A stretch of 34,021 bases of DNA from Atopobium sp. (GCA_015259035.1 JABZHC010000006.1:1-34021); one strand, 5' to 3'; numbered from the stretch's first letter, positions 21,875 to 30,553 are shown. Numbers and translations: made by a program. Notes: generated from the letters alone by a model not told the origin.

Positions 21875-22501
21875 ATGAACATTGTTCTTCTCGGCGCACC
21901 TGGCGCTGGCAAGGGTACACAGGCTCAGAAGCTCGTTGCAGAGTATGGACTTGCACACATCTCAACCGGTGACCTTCTTCGTGCTGCTGTTAAAGCTCAG
22001 TCTGAGCTTGGCGTTAAGGCTAAAGAGTATATGGATGCTGGTCAGCTCGTTCCAGATCAGCTTGTAATTGACCTGGTAAAAGAGCGCCTTTCTGCAGACG
22101 ATGCAAAGGCTGGTTTTATTCTTGATGGCTTCCCACGCAACACCGCTCAGGCAGTAACCCTTGATTCTGAGCTTCAGAATATGGGCCTCAAGCTTGATGC
22201 AGCTCTGCTTGTTGCTGTTGAGCCAGAGGTTATTGTTGAGCGTCTTTCTTCTCGCCGTACGTGCAAAGAGTGTGGTTATACTGCACCTGCTGGTACAGAG
22301 ACTTGCCCAAATTGCTCTGGCGAGATGTATCAGCGTGATGACGATAAGCCGGAGACAATTCGTAAGCGTCTTGATGTATACGAGAACCAGACTTCTCCTT
22401 TGATCGAGTACTACAAGGGTCATGGAATTCTGAAGGAGGTCAACGGAGATCGTCCTGTTGACGAGGTATTCGCCGACGTAAAGACACTCCTCGCACTATG
22501 A
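21875..22501 (+). CDS. adk: Adenylate kinase, zinc-binding LID type
   Basis: Adk interconverts ATP plus AMP with two ADP in the cytoplasm. The 208-residue protein starts MNIVLLGAPGAGKGTQ (P-loop 7-15) and has DGFPRN and the long LID domain with C130xxC133 and C144xxC147, the structural zinc site found mostly in Gram-positive bacteria. ATG at 21875 is preferred over a TTG at 21857, because AAGGAAGG lies just upstream. It overlaps map by 4 bases (ATGA). Confidence 0.97.
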   Translation: MNIVLLGAPGAGKGTQAQKLVAEYGLAHISTGDLLRAAVKAQSELGVKAKEYMDAGQLVPDQLVIDLVKERLSADDAKAGFILDGFPRNTAQAVTLDSELQNMGLKLDAALLVAVEPEVIVERLSSRRTCKECGYTAPAGTETCPNCSGEMYQRDDDKPETIRKRLDVYENQTSPLIEYYKGHGILKEVNGDRPVDEVFADVKTLLAL

Positions 22502-23286
22502 TTACGATAAAAACACCTGAACAAATCGATGCAATGAAGGTGTCGGGCGCCCTTTCTAAGGCAGCCCTTCGTCGTGCTGGATCCATGATTAGACCTGGTG
22601 TTTCAACGCTCGAGATTGACCGCGCTGTTGAAGCTTTTATTAGACTTCATGGCGGAACCCCTACCTTTAAGGGCTACGGTGGATTCCCTGGATCTGTTTG
22701 CTCTTCTATTAACGAGCAGATTGTTCACGGTATTCCATCAGCTAACGTCATTTTGCAAGATGGCGATATTCTGACCATTGACACGGGTGCTACCGTTAAC
22801 GGTTGGGCAGGAGATAACGCTTGGACGTTCTACTGCGGAACAGTTGACGAGAAAACCCAGGCACTTTGTGAGGTTACCCGCGATTGCCTTAAGGCAGGTA
22901 TTGCAGCTGCTGTTCCTGGTGCTCGTCTTGGCGACGTTGGCCATGCAGTTCAGAAACTTGCCGAGGATAATGGCTATGGTGTCATTCGTGATTTTGTTGG
23001 TCATGGTATTGGTCGCAATCTTCACGAGGACCCAGAGGTCAGAAATTATGGTCGTGCAGGTAACGGTATTGTTCTTCGTGAGGGAATGGTAATTGCAATT
23101 GAGCCTATGATTGCTATGGGTACCTACGATTGCACCGTTCTTGAGAATGGTTGGACCGTTGTTACCGATGATGGCCTGCCATCAGCACATTATGAGAACA
23201 CGGTTGCTATTACTGCCGATGGCCCCGTTATCGTTTCAGAAGATGAAGTTGGTCCATGGTGCGAGATGCAAGGCGGTCTTGAGTAA
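22498..23286 (+). CDS. map: Methionine aminopeptidase, type I
   Basis: This enzyme removes the initiator Met from new proteins. The 262-residue protein carries all five metal ligands (D95, D106, H169, E202 and E233) and the catalytic H77, in the motifs IDTGAT, GDNAWT, GHGIGR, IEPM and HYENT. It has no N-terminal zinc-finger extension, so it is the short bacterial form. Its start overlaps the adk stop by 4 bases, a sign of coupling. Confidence 0.97.
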   Translation: MITIKTPEQIDAMKVSGALSKAALRRAGSMIRPGVSTLEIDRAVEAFIRLHGGTPTFKGYGGFPGSVCSSINEQIVHGIPSANVILQDGDILTIDTGATVNGWAGDNAWTFYCGTVDEKTQALCEVTRDCLKAGIAAAVPGARLGDVGHAVQKLAEDNGYGVIRDFVGHGIGRNLHEDPEVRNYGRAGNGIVLREGMVIAIEPMIAMGTYDCTVLENGWTVVTDDGLPSAHYENTVAITADGPVIVSEDEVGPWCEMQGGLE

Positions 23287-23335
23287 CACATACATTGTTC
23301 TTCTCGCTATCTAATTGTGTTGAAAAAATAAGTGA

Positions 23336-23364
23336 TAGACGAGTGGCACATTTTTATGTATTAT
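23336..23364 (+). promoter_or_regulatory. Possible promoter of infA-rpmJ-rpsM
   Basis: TAGACG (23336-23341), a 17-base spacer and TATTAT (23359-23364) lie in the 113-base map-infA gap, 35 bases before the infA start. The -35 matches consensus at 4 of 6 positions. Confidence 0.42.
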
Positions 23365-23399
23365 TGATAACCGCTGTCGATGTGTCGAGAGGATGAAAG

Positions 23400-23618
23400 T
23401 TGGCTAAACAAGACGCGATTGAGCTTGAAGGCAAGGTACTAGAACCCCTGCCAAATGCTATGTTTAACGTTGAGTTAGAGAACGGCAAGACCATCCTTTG
23501 CACCATCTCAGGTAAGATTCGAATGAATTACATTCGAATTCTCCCTGGTGACAAGGTTGTAGTAGAGATTTCTCCTTACGATCTTACCAGGGGTCGCATT
23601 ACCTACCGTTATAAGTAA
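23400..23618 (+). CDS. infA: Translation initiation factor IF-1
   Basis: IF-1 blocks the A site during initiation. The 72-residue OB-fold protein has IELEGKVLEPLPNAMFNVELENG and ends with the signature SPYDLTRGRITYRYK. The start is TTG at 23400, with GAGAGGA 6 bases upstream. The protein begins at the family's usual MAK. Confidence 0.97.
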   Translation: MAKQDAIELEGKVLEPLPNAMFNVELENGKTILCTISGKIRMNYIRILPGDKVVVEISPYDLTRGRITYRYK

Positions 23619-23683
23619 GTAATGCAAAAGTCTTGTGCTATGCATGAGGCTATCTGTGTCTTTGCGCACGTTGCAAGGGCATA

Positions 23684-23724
23684 TGTACGTAAGTACAGTC
23701 GGTATTTCACGCCAGCGGCTGGGC
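23684..23724 (+). promoter_or_regulatory. Hairpins in the infA-rpmJ gap
   Basis: TGTAC/GTACA with a GTAA tetraloop (23684-23697) and GCCAG/CTGGGC with a CGG loop and one bulge (23711-23724) lie in the 146-base gap. They match the pattern of other r-protein gaps in this window. Confidence 0.45.
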
Positions 23725-23764
23725 GAGTATATAGTTCGTATCAGCAGAACCGAAAGGAAGACAC

Positions 23765-23878
23765 ATGAAGGTACGTCCTTCGGTAAAGAAGATGTGCGAC
23801 AAGTGCAAAGTCATCCGTCGCCACGGTAAGGTTTACGTGATTTGCGAGAACCCGCGCCACAAGCAGCGTCAGGGCTAA
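23765..23878 (+). CDS. rpmJ: 50S ribosomal protein L36
   Basis: L36 is the smallest 50S protein. Translating 23765-23878 gives 37 residues starting MKVRPSVKKMCDKCK and ending NPRHKQRQG. The zinc ribbon is C11, C14, C27 and H32, so this is the zinc-binding form. AAAGGAAG lies 6 bases upstream. rpsM follows after 15 bases. Confidence 0.97.
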   Translation: MKVRPSVKKMCDKCKVIRRHGKVYVICENPRHKQRQG

Positions 23879-23893
23879 GGAAGGAGCACCAAG

Positions 23894-24262
23894 TTGGCCC
23901 GTATTAACGGCGTCGACCTGCCACGCGATAAGCGTGTTGAGGTCGGACTCACCTATCTTTACGGCATTGGTCAGACTCGTGCAACCAAGATTTGCAACGA
24001 GACTGGTATCGATGTAAATACTCGCGTCAAGGACCTCACAGAGGAAGAAGTCACTAAGATTCGTGACTTTATTGACGCTAATTACACCACCGAGGGCGAT
24101 CTTCGCCGCGAGGTGCGTCAGAATGTTGCCCGCCTGATGGAGATTGGCTGCTACCGCGGCCTCCGTCACCGCAAGGGCCTCCCTGTCCACGGTCAGCGTA
24201 CCCACACTAACGCTCGTACTCGTAAGGGTAAGAAGCGTCAGGTGGGCGGCAAGAAGAAGTAG
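23894..24262 (+). CDS. rpsM: 30S ribosomal protein S13
   Basis: S13 contacts the P-site tRNA and the large subunit from the 30S head. The 122-residue protein starts (M)ARINGVDLPRDKRVE from a TTG at 23894, behind AAGGAG. It contains YGIGQTRATKIC and the tail GLRHRKGLPVHGQRTHTNAR. rpsK follows after 14 bases. Confidence 0.98.
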   Translation: MARINGVDLPRDKRVEVGLTYLYGIGQTRATKICNETGIDVNTRVKDLTEEEVTKIRDFIDANYTTEGDLRREVRQNVARLMEIGCYRGLRHRKGLPVHGQRTHTNARTRKGKKRQVGGKKK

Positions 24263-24276
24263 GCGAGGAGTAGCTA

Positions 24277-24678
24277 ATGGCACAGAAAAAGAACGCTCGC
24301 ACTACACGCGTCCGCCGCTCCGAGCGTAAAAACATTGCAGTGGGCCAGGCCCACATCAAGAGCACATTCAATAACACGATTGTCTCTATTTCCGATCCCC
24401 AGGGTAATGTAATTTCCTGGCAGTCCGGTGGTACCGTCGGCTTCAAGGGCTCTCGTAAGTCCACTCCTTTTGCTGCACAGCTTGCAGCAGAGGCAGCAGC
24501 AAAGGCAGCAATGGAGCACGGTCTCCACAAGGTAGCTGTTTTTGTTAAGGGCCCAGGCTCTGGTCGCGAGACCGCAATCCGTTCCCTTCAGGCAGCAGGC
24601 CTCGAGGTTTCGGGTATTCAGGATAAGACACCTATTGCACACAACGGCTGCCGTCCTAAAAAGCGCCGTCGCAACTAG
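24277..24678 (+). CDS. rpsK: 30S ribosomal protein S11
   Basis: S11 forms the 30S platform near the mRNA exit. The 133-residue protein has HIKSTFNNTIVSISDPQGN, GPGSGRETAIRSLQAAGLEV and the end TPIAHNGCRPKKRRR. ATG follows GAGGAG. rpsD starts 17 bases on. Confidence 0.98.
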   Translation: MAQKKNARTTRVRRSERKNIAVGQAHIKSTFNNTIVSISDPQGNVISWQSGGTVGFKGSRKSTPFAAQLAAEAAAKAAMEHGLHKVAVFVKGPGSGRETAIRSLQAAGLEVSGIQDKTPIAHNGCRPKKRRRN

Positions 24679-24695
24679 CACGAAAGGACAAGCAA

Positions 24696-25289
24696 ATGGC
24701 AATTGATAGGACCCCGGTCCTTAAAAGATGTCGTCAGCTTGGCATCGATCCCGTTGTGATGGGGATCAATAAGACTTCTAACCGTGAGCCACGTCGCCGT
24801 CGTCGCCAGGAGAGCGAGTACGGTATGCAGCTCCGTGAGAAGCAGAAGGCTAAGTTCATTTACGGCGTCCTTGAGAACCAGTTCCACGGTTACTATGAGA
24901 TGGCTAAGAAGAACCCAGGCATTACTGGTGACAATCTGATGAGCATCCTTGAGACTCGTCTTGACAACGTCATCTTCCGCCTTGGCTTTGCTCGTACACG
25001 TAAAGAGGCTCGTCAGACTGTCCGTCACGGTCATATCACCGTTAACGGTCAGCGCGTTGACATTCCTTCTTATCGCGTAAAGAGCGGCGATGTTATCGCT
25101 GTTGCTTCCAAGGCAAAGGATCTTCTTCCAATCAAGGAAGCTCTCATTTCCTCCGAGCACATGGCAGTTCCTGCATGGCTTGAGGTTGACATTGAGAAGC
25201 TGCAGGGCACTGTTCTTCAGCTTCCAACCCGCGATCAGATCGACCTTGAGATTGACGCACAGCTGATCGTCGAGCTCTACTCCAAGTAA
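24696..25289 (+). CDS. rpsD: 30S ribosomal protein S4, zinc-free form
   Basis: S4 is a primary 16S rRNA binder and accuracy factor. The 197-residue protein lacks the N-terminal Cys cluster of zinc-type S4 (only one Cys, in LKRCRQLG). It has EKQKAKFIYGVLENQF, LETRLDNVIFRLGFA and the S4 RNA-binding segment VRHGHITVNGQRVDIPS. ATG follows AAAGGA. rpoA follows, and S4 often represses this alpha operon in other bacteria. Confidence 0.97.
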   Translation: MAIDRTPVLKRCRQLGIDPVVMGINKTSNREPRRRRRQESEYGMQLREKQKAKFIYGVLENQFHGYYEMAKKNPGITGDNLMSILETRLDNVIFRLGFARTRKEARQTVRHGHITVNGQRVDIPSYRVKSGDVIAVASKAKDLLPIKEALISSEHMAVPAWLEVDIEKLQGTVLQLPTRDQIDLEIDAQLIVELYSK

Positions 25290-25313
25290 GCCCGACCCGT
25301 TTTGGAGGTAGCA

Positions 25314-26255
25314 ATGTCCGAATTTATCCGACCAAATGTGTCGGTAGATGAAATCGGCGCAAACGTCGCTCGTGTGAGCGTAGAGCCGCTTGAGCGTGGC
25401 TATGGTGACACGCTTGGCAACTCCCTCCGCCGCGTACTGCTTTCCTCTCTTGAGGGAGCTGCGGTTGAGGCCATCCAGATTGATGGCGTTCAGCATGAGT
25501 TCACTACGGTTGAAGGCGTCTATGAGGACGTTACTGACATCGTTCTGAACGTTAAGGGCCTAGTTTTCCGCAACACCAACAACTCTGATGAGGCTGAGGC
25601 TTCTATCTCTGTTGATGGTCCTTGCACAGTCACTGGTGCTGATCTTGATGTTCCTATGGGCTATGAGCTGGTCAACCCAGCTCAGCACATTTGCACTCTT
25701 GCTAAGGGAGCTCATCTTTCCATGAGACTTCGCCTTGGTAATGGTCGCGGTTATGTTTCCGGTGAGGATAACGAGCGTGAGAGCGATCCAATTGGATTCA
25801 TTCACGTTGACTCGATCTTCTCGCCAGTTCGCCGCTGCGCTAAGGCTGTTGAGCCTTGCCGTGTTGGCCGTCACACCGACTATGATCGTCTGGTGCTTGA
25901 GGTTGAGACCAATGGTGCAATCAGCCCTCGCGAGGCTGTCGTTGAGGCTGCAAACATCATTAACCAGCACATGAGCGCATTCATGGGACTTACTGATTTT
26001 GACGAGACTCAGGAAGAGGCTTCGATTTTTGCTAAGGCAGACGTCGAGGACGATTCCGAGCTTGAGAAGCAGGTTGAGGATCTGGACCTTTCCGTCCGTT
26101 CTTACAACTGCCTCAAGCGTGCAGGAATTCACTCTGTCCGTCAGCTCGTTGATTTCTCTGAGAACGATCTTCTCAACATCAGAAACTTTGGTGTTAAGTC
26201 TATTGAAGAAGTCAAGGAAAAGCTCGAGAGCATGGGCCTGTCCCTTAAGGCTTAG
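25314..26255 (+). CDS. rpoA: RNA polymerase alpha subunit
   Basis: Alpha nucleates polymerase assembly and contacts DNA and activators. The 313-residue protein has the N-terminal domain (about 1-230) with LERGYGDTLGNSLRRVLLSS, an acidic linker, and the C-terminal domain at 257-311. The CTD keeps the UP-element contacts: R262 (E. coli R265), N265, and the GVKSIEE loop. ATG at 25314 is chosen because TTTGGAGG lies just upstream; a TTG at 25302 overlaps that site. Its CTD closely resembles the extra domain at the end of RpoC. Confidence 0.98.
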   Translation: MSEFIRPNVSVDEIGANVARVSVEPLERGYGDTLGNSLRRVLLSSLEGAAVEAIQIDGVQHEFTTVEGVYEDVTDIVLNVKGLVFRNTNNSDEAEASISVDGPCTVTGADLDVPMGYELVNPAQHICTLAKGAHLSMRLRLGNGRGYVSGEDNERESDPIGFIHVDSIFSPVRRCAKAVEPCRVGRHTDYDRLVLEVETNGAISPREAVVEAANIINQHMSAFMGLTDFDETQEEASIFAKADVEDDSELEKQVEDLDLSVRSYNCLKRAGIHSVRQLVDFSENDLLNIRNFGVKSIEEVKEKLESMGLSLKA

Positions 26256-26288
26256 TCGCGCCTTGTCACGCATAGGAGAATGTAAATT

Positions 26289-26774
26289 ATGAGGCACAAT
26301 AAGAAGAGGGGCATGAAGCTTGGTACTGATGCTAGCCACACCAAGGCCATCAAGAAGAGCCTGATCCAAGCCCTTTTCACTAACGATCGTATTAAGACTC
26401 TTGACGTCCGCGCTAAGGCAGTTCGCGGCGAGGTCGACAAGGTCATCACTTGGGCAAAGCGCGGCGACCTTCACGCTCGTCGTCTTGCTATGGCCAAGGT
26501 TGGTAACGCAGAGCTTGTCCGTGAGGTATTTGACAAGGCTGCTCAGGGTATGTGGGCTGACCGCAACGGCGGCTACACCCGTATCATGAAGCTTGGTCCT
26601 CGTAAGGGCGATGCTTCTGAGGTTGTTATCCTTGAGCTTGTTACCGAGCCAGTTCAGCCAAAGGCTTCTAACAAGAAGGCTAAGGCTACCAAGGTTGCTC
26701 CTGCTCCTGTAAAGGAAGAGGAGACCGAGGCTCCAGCAGAGGAGACCGAGCAGACCGAAGAGGCTGCAGAGTAA
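26289..26774 (+). CDS. rplQ: 50S ribosomal protein L17 with acidic tail
   Basis: L17 lies near the tunnel exit of the large subunit. The core (1-120) has MRHNKKRGMKLGTDASHTKA and the family block GGYTRIMKLGPRKGDA. An extra 40 residues follow, first Lys/Ala-rich and then Glu-rich (EEETEAPAEETEQTEEAAE). The acidic tail is low complexity and is not in E. coli L17. It ends the alpha operon; a strong terminator follows. Confidence 0.96.
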   Translation: MRHNKKRGMKLGTDASHTKAIKKSLIQALFTNDRIKTLDVRAKAVRGEVDKVITWAKRGDLHARRLAMAKVGNAELVREVFDKAAQGMWADRNGGYTRIMKLGPRKGDASEVVILELVTEPVQPKASNKKAKATKVAPAPVKEEETEAPAEETEQTEEAAE

Positions 26775-26793
26775 CTTCTGTCAAAGTGAATCT

Positions 26794-26828
26794 AAAGAGG
26801 TCCTGGCTTTTTGCTGGGACCTCTTTTT
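26794..26828 (+). terminator. Intrinsic terminator after rplQ
   Basis: AAAGAGGTCCTGGC (26794-26807) pairs with 26813-26826 (two G-U pairs) around a T loop, and then TTTT follows. It closes the r-protein region. The T-rich loop is unusual but harmless. Confidence 0.9.
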
Positions 26829-26847
26829 CAAATGAAGGAGGGTTGTC

Positions 26848-28560
26848 ATGATTGAGTTCAAAAACGTTTCATTTGCATACGGTTCTTCAACTGCTACACA
26901 ATCTATGACCGATCCTGCTTCAAAAGACTCCATGGGAGCCATTGAGAGCCTTTCTCAGCCAAAGATGGCGCCAACCCTGGATAACGTTTCATTTAACTTA
27001 AAGCCTGGCTCTAGAACGGTTGTGCTTGGCCATAATGGCTCAGGCAAGTCAACGCTTGCAAATCTTTGTAACGCATCGCTCTTTCCGTTTTCTGGAGAAG
27101 TTTTAGTAGACGGCACCTCAACTGCTGGTGTGCCATCTACTCAGATTTCTTCGCATGTGGGAATGGTTCGTCAAGATCCAACGGCGCAGCTGGTATGTGC
27201 AACTGTCTTTGACGAGGTCGCCTTTGGTCCTGCTAATCTTGGCCTGCCAAAAGAAGAGATTGTTTCTCGCGTTTCTCAAACACTTGAGCTCTGCGGTATT
27301 GATGACTTGGCCAATGCCCAAACACACACGCTTTCTGGTGGTCAACAGCAGCTTATTTCTATTGCAGCAGCGCTTTCCCTGCGTCCGTGCTATCTGGTGC
27401 TTGATGAGGCGTTTGCTCAGCTTGATACTCGATTCAGAAATCACCTTTCTAAGCTGGTAAATACCCTTGTTGCAAACGGAATGGGTGTGCTTGAGATTTC
27501 TCATTCATTTGAGTCTCTTCCCGGGGCTGACCAGGTACTTGTTTTGGAGAAAGGCCAGCTAGTTTGGACGGGAACTCCCACAGAGTTTCTCTTGGATACA
27601 AACGCTATCGCAAACGCTGGTTTTGATGATGTACTCACAGCAACAGCGCATGTAGCTGCACAGGCTGGCTACAACTTTGACATGCCTTTTAACGCATCAG
27701 AATTTGTTGCGTTTCTTGTTCAGAACAACCTTGCGTTTGACGCTTTGGATACCCTTGTGTACCAGCGTGCTCTTGAGGTAGTGCGAGCAAACAACTATGA
27801 CGGAATCCAGGCGCTTGGAGAGGCGCACGAGCTGGCAATTTGTGGCGTGTCTCATGCGTTTGACAAGCCCGTTCTGCATGACGTAACTATTTCCTCTACG
27901 GGAGAGCTTGTTGTTCTGGTAGGCGCTTCTGGCTCTGGAAAAACAACCTGCGCCCGCATAGCTGCTGGCCTCATAGAGGCCGATGTTGGTCATGCAACAA
28001 TTGATGCGCGACTGGTAAGTCCTGGAGATGTCGGCATGTGTTTCCAGCGCCCTCAAGATCAGCTCTTTGCCCAAAGTGTTGCTGAAGATATTGCGTTTGG
28101 TCCAACTAACAAGGGTTTCTCACCAGATGATGTTGAGGCGCTTGTCGCGTATGCGGCAGCACGTGTGGGGCTTGATCAGCAGGTCATGGACGCGTCTCCG
28201 TTGACGCTTTCTGGTGGCCAGGCTCGTCGCGCGGCGCTTGCAGGAACACTGGCCTGCGCAACGTACGCGGTTGTGTTTGACGAGGCAACGTCCGGGCTTG
28301 ATGGCAAGGCGCGCTCGCAGGTGCTGCATCTTGCTCGTGAGCTGGCAAACGAGGGCAAGGCAGTTCTTGCAATCACCCACGACGTAAGCGAATGGCTTCC
28401 TTTTGCCGATAAGGTAGTGTTTCTCGAGAAGGGCCGTGTTGTTGCAGACGTCGATGTACAAGAAGCACAGACAACCCCAGAGCTATACGAGGCTGCGCAG
28501 CTTGACTGCCCGCTGTTTGTAAGCGTGTTGCATGAGCTTTTGGAGGCTTGCTATGTCTAA
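26848..28560 (+). CDS. ecfA: ECF transporter ATPase, fused EcfA1-EcfA2-type double ABC protein
   Basis: It powers uptake of vitamins or metals by energy-coupling-factor transporters at the inner face of the membrane. The 570 residues hold two ABC ATPase domains in one chain. The first has Walker A GHNGSGKST (61-69), signature LSGGQ (162-166), Walker B LVLDEA and H219. The second has GASGSGKTT (359-367), LSGGQ (454-458), VVFDEA and H511. Most bacteria encode the two ATPases as separate genes. An extra Ser/Met-rich stretch (about 13-42) interrupts the first domain before the P-loop. ATG follows AAGGAGGG. It overlaps ecfT by 8 bases. No substrate-binding S component is in the window. Confidence 0.93.
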   Translation: MIEFKNVSFAYGSSTATQSMTDPASKDSMGAIESLSQPKMAPTLDNVSFNLKPGSRTVVLGHNGSGKSTLANLCNASLFPFSGEVLVDGTSTAGVPSTQISSHVGMVRQDPTAQLVCATVFDEVAFGPANLGLPKEEIVSRVSQTLELCGIDDLANAQTHTLSGGQQQLISIAAALSLRPCYLVLDEAFAQLDTRFRNHLSKLVNTLVANGMGVLEISHSFESLPGADQVLVLEKGQLVWTGTPTEFLLDTNAIANAGFDDVLTATAHVAAQAGYNFDMPFNASEFVAFLVQNNLAFDALDTLVYQRALEVVRANNYDGIQALGEAHELAICGVSHAFDKPVLHDVTISSTGELVVLVGASGSGKTTCARIAAGLIEADVGHATIDARLVSPGDVGMCFQRPQDQLFAQSVAEDIAFGPTNKGFSPDDVEALVAYAAARVGLDQQVMDASPLTLSGGQARRAALAGTLACATYAVVFDEATSGLDGKARSQVLHLARELANEGKAVLAITHDVSEWLPFADKVVFLEKGRVVADVDVQEAQTTPELYEAAQLDCPLFVSVLHELLEACYV

Positions 28561-29329
28561 GTGCCCCTGTGCTCTGCTTAAGCGTATCTCGCTTGCCTCG
28601 TTGACAGCGCAGACAAAAATCGTTGCCACCCTTGTGGGAATTGTTGCTCTTTTCTGTATACAGCAGCCACTTGCATTTGCTGCATTCGCCTTGATTTGCG
28701 TGAGCCTTTTGTGGAGTGCTCGTGTAAGCTTGCCGGAGTTTTTGCGCGTAGCAAAGCCTGCGGCGTTCATTTTGCTTATATCATTTGTGGCCAATACGCT
28801 GGTGTTTATTGGACATCCCGATATCATTTTCTCCGGATCAGTTGGTCTTTCTGTGGCGGGTTTTTACAGAAGTACCGTAGCTATTGCCCGCGTGTTGCTT
28901 GCCTTGGCGCTGGTTTTATCGGTTGCGTCAACAACTACACCTACGCAGCTTGCTGATGGCTTTTCTGTACTGTTGCTGCCGCTGCGTCTTATTCGTGTTG
29001 ACGTTGATGGTTTGAGCATTGTGCTCTCAATTGCTCTGAGGGCAATTCCGCTTACCTTAGAAGAACTCGACAGAATTAGAGCAGCTCAGAGGGCGCGGGG
29101 ATTCAATTTTGAATCGGGCGGTATTGTTGAGCGCATCAAAAAGTGGTTTACGCTTTTGGTACCGCTGACCGTCTCACTCTTTCAGCGTGCAGATCAGATG
29201 GCGCAAACAATGACAGATCGCTGCCTTGGCGCAGCTAAACGTACGCGTATCTCCGCAAAAATGCAGCTTGTTGACTGGGTAGTGTTGCTGCTGTGGACGG
29301 CGCTGTGCATTGGTCTTACAACGCTGTAG
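28553..29329 (+). CDS. ecfT: ECF transporter transmembrane subunit EcfT
   Basis: EcfT is the membrane scaffold joining the ATPases to the substrate-binding S component. The 258-residue protein has several hydrophobic segments in its first half and near the C-terminus. The coupling helices carry the AQRARG motif and a second motif in AQTMTDRCLGAAKRT. ATG at 28553, inside the end of ecfA and behind TGGAGG, is preferred over a TTG at 28532. With the fused ecfA it forms a general ECF module for unlinked S components. Confidence 0.92.
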   Translation: MSKCPCALLKRISLASLTAQTKIVATLVGIVALFCIQQPLAFAAFALICVSLLWSARVSLPEFLRVAKPAAFILLISFVANTLVFIGHPDIIFSGSVGLSVAGFYRSTVAIARVLLALALVLSVASTTTPTQLADGFSVLLLPLRLIRVDVDGLSIVLSIALRAIPLTLEELDRIRAAQRARGFNFESGGIVERIKKWFTLLVPLTVSLFQRADQMAQTMTDRCLGAAKRTRISAKMQLVDWVVLLLWTALCIGLTTL

Positions 29330-29458
29330 TAATCTTGCATTGCAGGTACTGCCTTGCATTGCTGTAGCGGTCTTGCGTCCATCAGCTACAATACGTGCGT
29401 CAACTTTGAGCCTACGATACAATCACTCTAGTGGGCACAAGTCATTTCAGGGAGCTTC

Positions 29459-30355
29459 ATGAACTCAGAAACATCACAAAACAGTGCATCAAATTGCAGT
29501 TTTGATGCATGCGAGGAGGCTTCGGCTGAGCCTTCAGCTCCTGAGACTCTCGTTGAAGCTCCTTCTGAGCCTGATGCTACGCTTGTTATCCAGCTGGGCT
29601 ACCGCGGCGCTGCATTCTGCGGCTTTGCCGAGCAGCCCACCCAGCGCACCGTGGCAGGAGACCTTCGCCGCGCGCTTCAGACCGTTTTGCGCAGAGAGGT
29701 CGAGCTCATCTGCGCAGGCAGAACCGACGCTGGCGTGCACGCCCAGGCCCAGTACGTGAGCCTTCCCGTATATGGCGCTGAACTGGCGCTGTCTGGCGAG
29801 AAACTCGTCCGCTCGCTTACCGCTCTGACCGACGACGACATCTCTATCCGACAACTCTTCCGTGCCCCACAGGGTTTCTCGGCACGCTTTGATGCCCAGG
29901 CTCGCTCGTATCGCTATCGCATTTGTGCAGGTAGCGCTCGTCCCGTGCTGGGCTGGGACCATGCGTGGTGGTACAACGGCCACTTGGACGCAGAGCTTAT
30001 GGACAAGGCGGCGCAGGCGCTGGTGGGAGAGCACGATTTCAAGAGCTTCTGCAAGGCAATTTCTGCCGAGGGCAAGCCAACGCATCGTTTTGTGGAGCGC
30101 CTTACCGTTGAAGAAATTGAAGAGGCTGGCGAGAAACTCATTGCGGTTGATATTACGGGCAACGCCTTCTTGCATAACATGGTGCGCACGATTGTGGGCA
30201 CGCTGGTTGAGATTGGCCGAGGTCACAGGCCTGTTGAGTGGATCGACGAGGTTCTAGCCGCCCAGAATAGAATTGCCGCTGGTAGTTGTGCGCCTGCTCA
30301 GGGCCTCACGTTTGTGAGTGTTCGCTATCCAGAGGGTGTTCTGCAACCCTGGTAG
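29459..30355 (+). CDS. truA: tRNA pseudouridine(38-40) synthase
   Basis: TruA makes pseudouridine at positions 38-40 of the tRNA anticodon arm. The catalytic Asp is D90 in CAGRTDAGVHAQ. FSARFDAQARSYRYRI, HDFKSFCK and HNMVRTIVGTLVEIGRG are family blocks. The 298 residues include a non-conserved acidic/Ser-rich N-terminus of about 40 residues, so a later start cannot be excluded, though ATG at 29459 has AGGGAG 6 bases upstream. The order ecfA-ecfT-truA after the r-protein genes is common in Gram-positive bacteria. Confidence 0.95.
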   Translation: MNSETSQNSASNCSFDACEEASAEPSAPETLVEAPSEPDATLVIQLGYRGAAFCGFAEQPTQRTVAGDLRRALQTVLRREVELICAGRTDAGVHAQAQYVSLPVYGAELALSGEKLVRSLTALTDDDISIRQLFRAPQGFSARFDAQARSYRYRICAGSARPVLGWDHAWWYNGHLDAELMDKAAQALVGEHDFKSFCKAISAEGKPTHRFVERLTVEEIEEAGEKLIAVDITGNAFLHNMVRTIVGTLVEIGRGHRPVEWIDEVLAAQNRIAAGSCAPAQGLTFVSVRYPEGVLQPW

Positions 30356-30553
30356 CACTTTCGGTTCCTTGATTGCGTCGTAGTTTCTGTGTGTCAATCC
30401 AGCTTCATCGGTCTTCTCGCGCCGTTCACGAAGACTTTTCTACCACTTGTATTGTGTGCGGTGGTTTCCCTCGCAAAGAAATAGCATCATAGAAGAGAGC
30501 GTCTTTTTTAGGAGCTCTTGCAGAACTGATGAACAGTGAGGCAGGGAGCCAGT

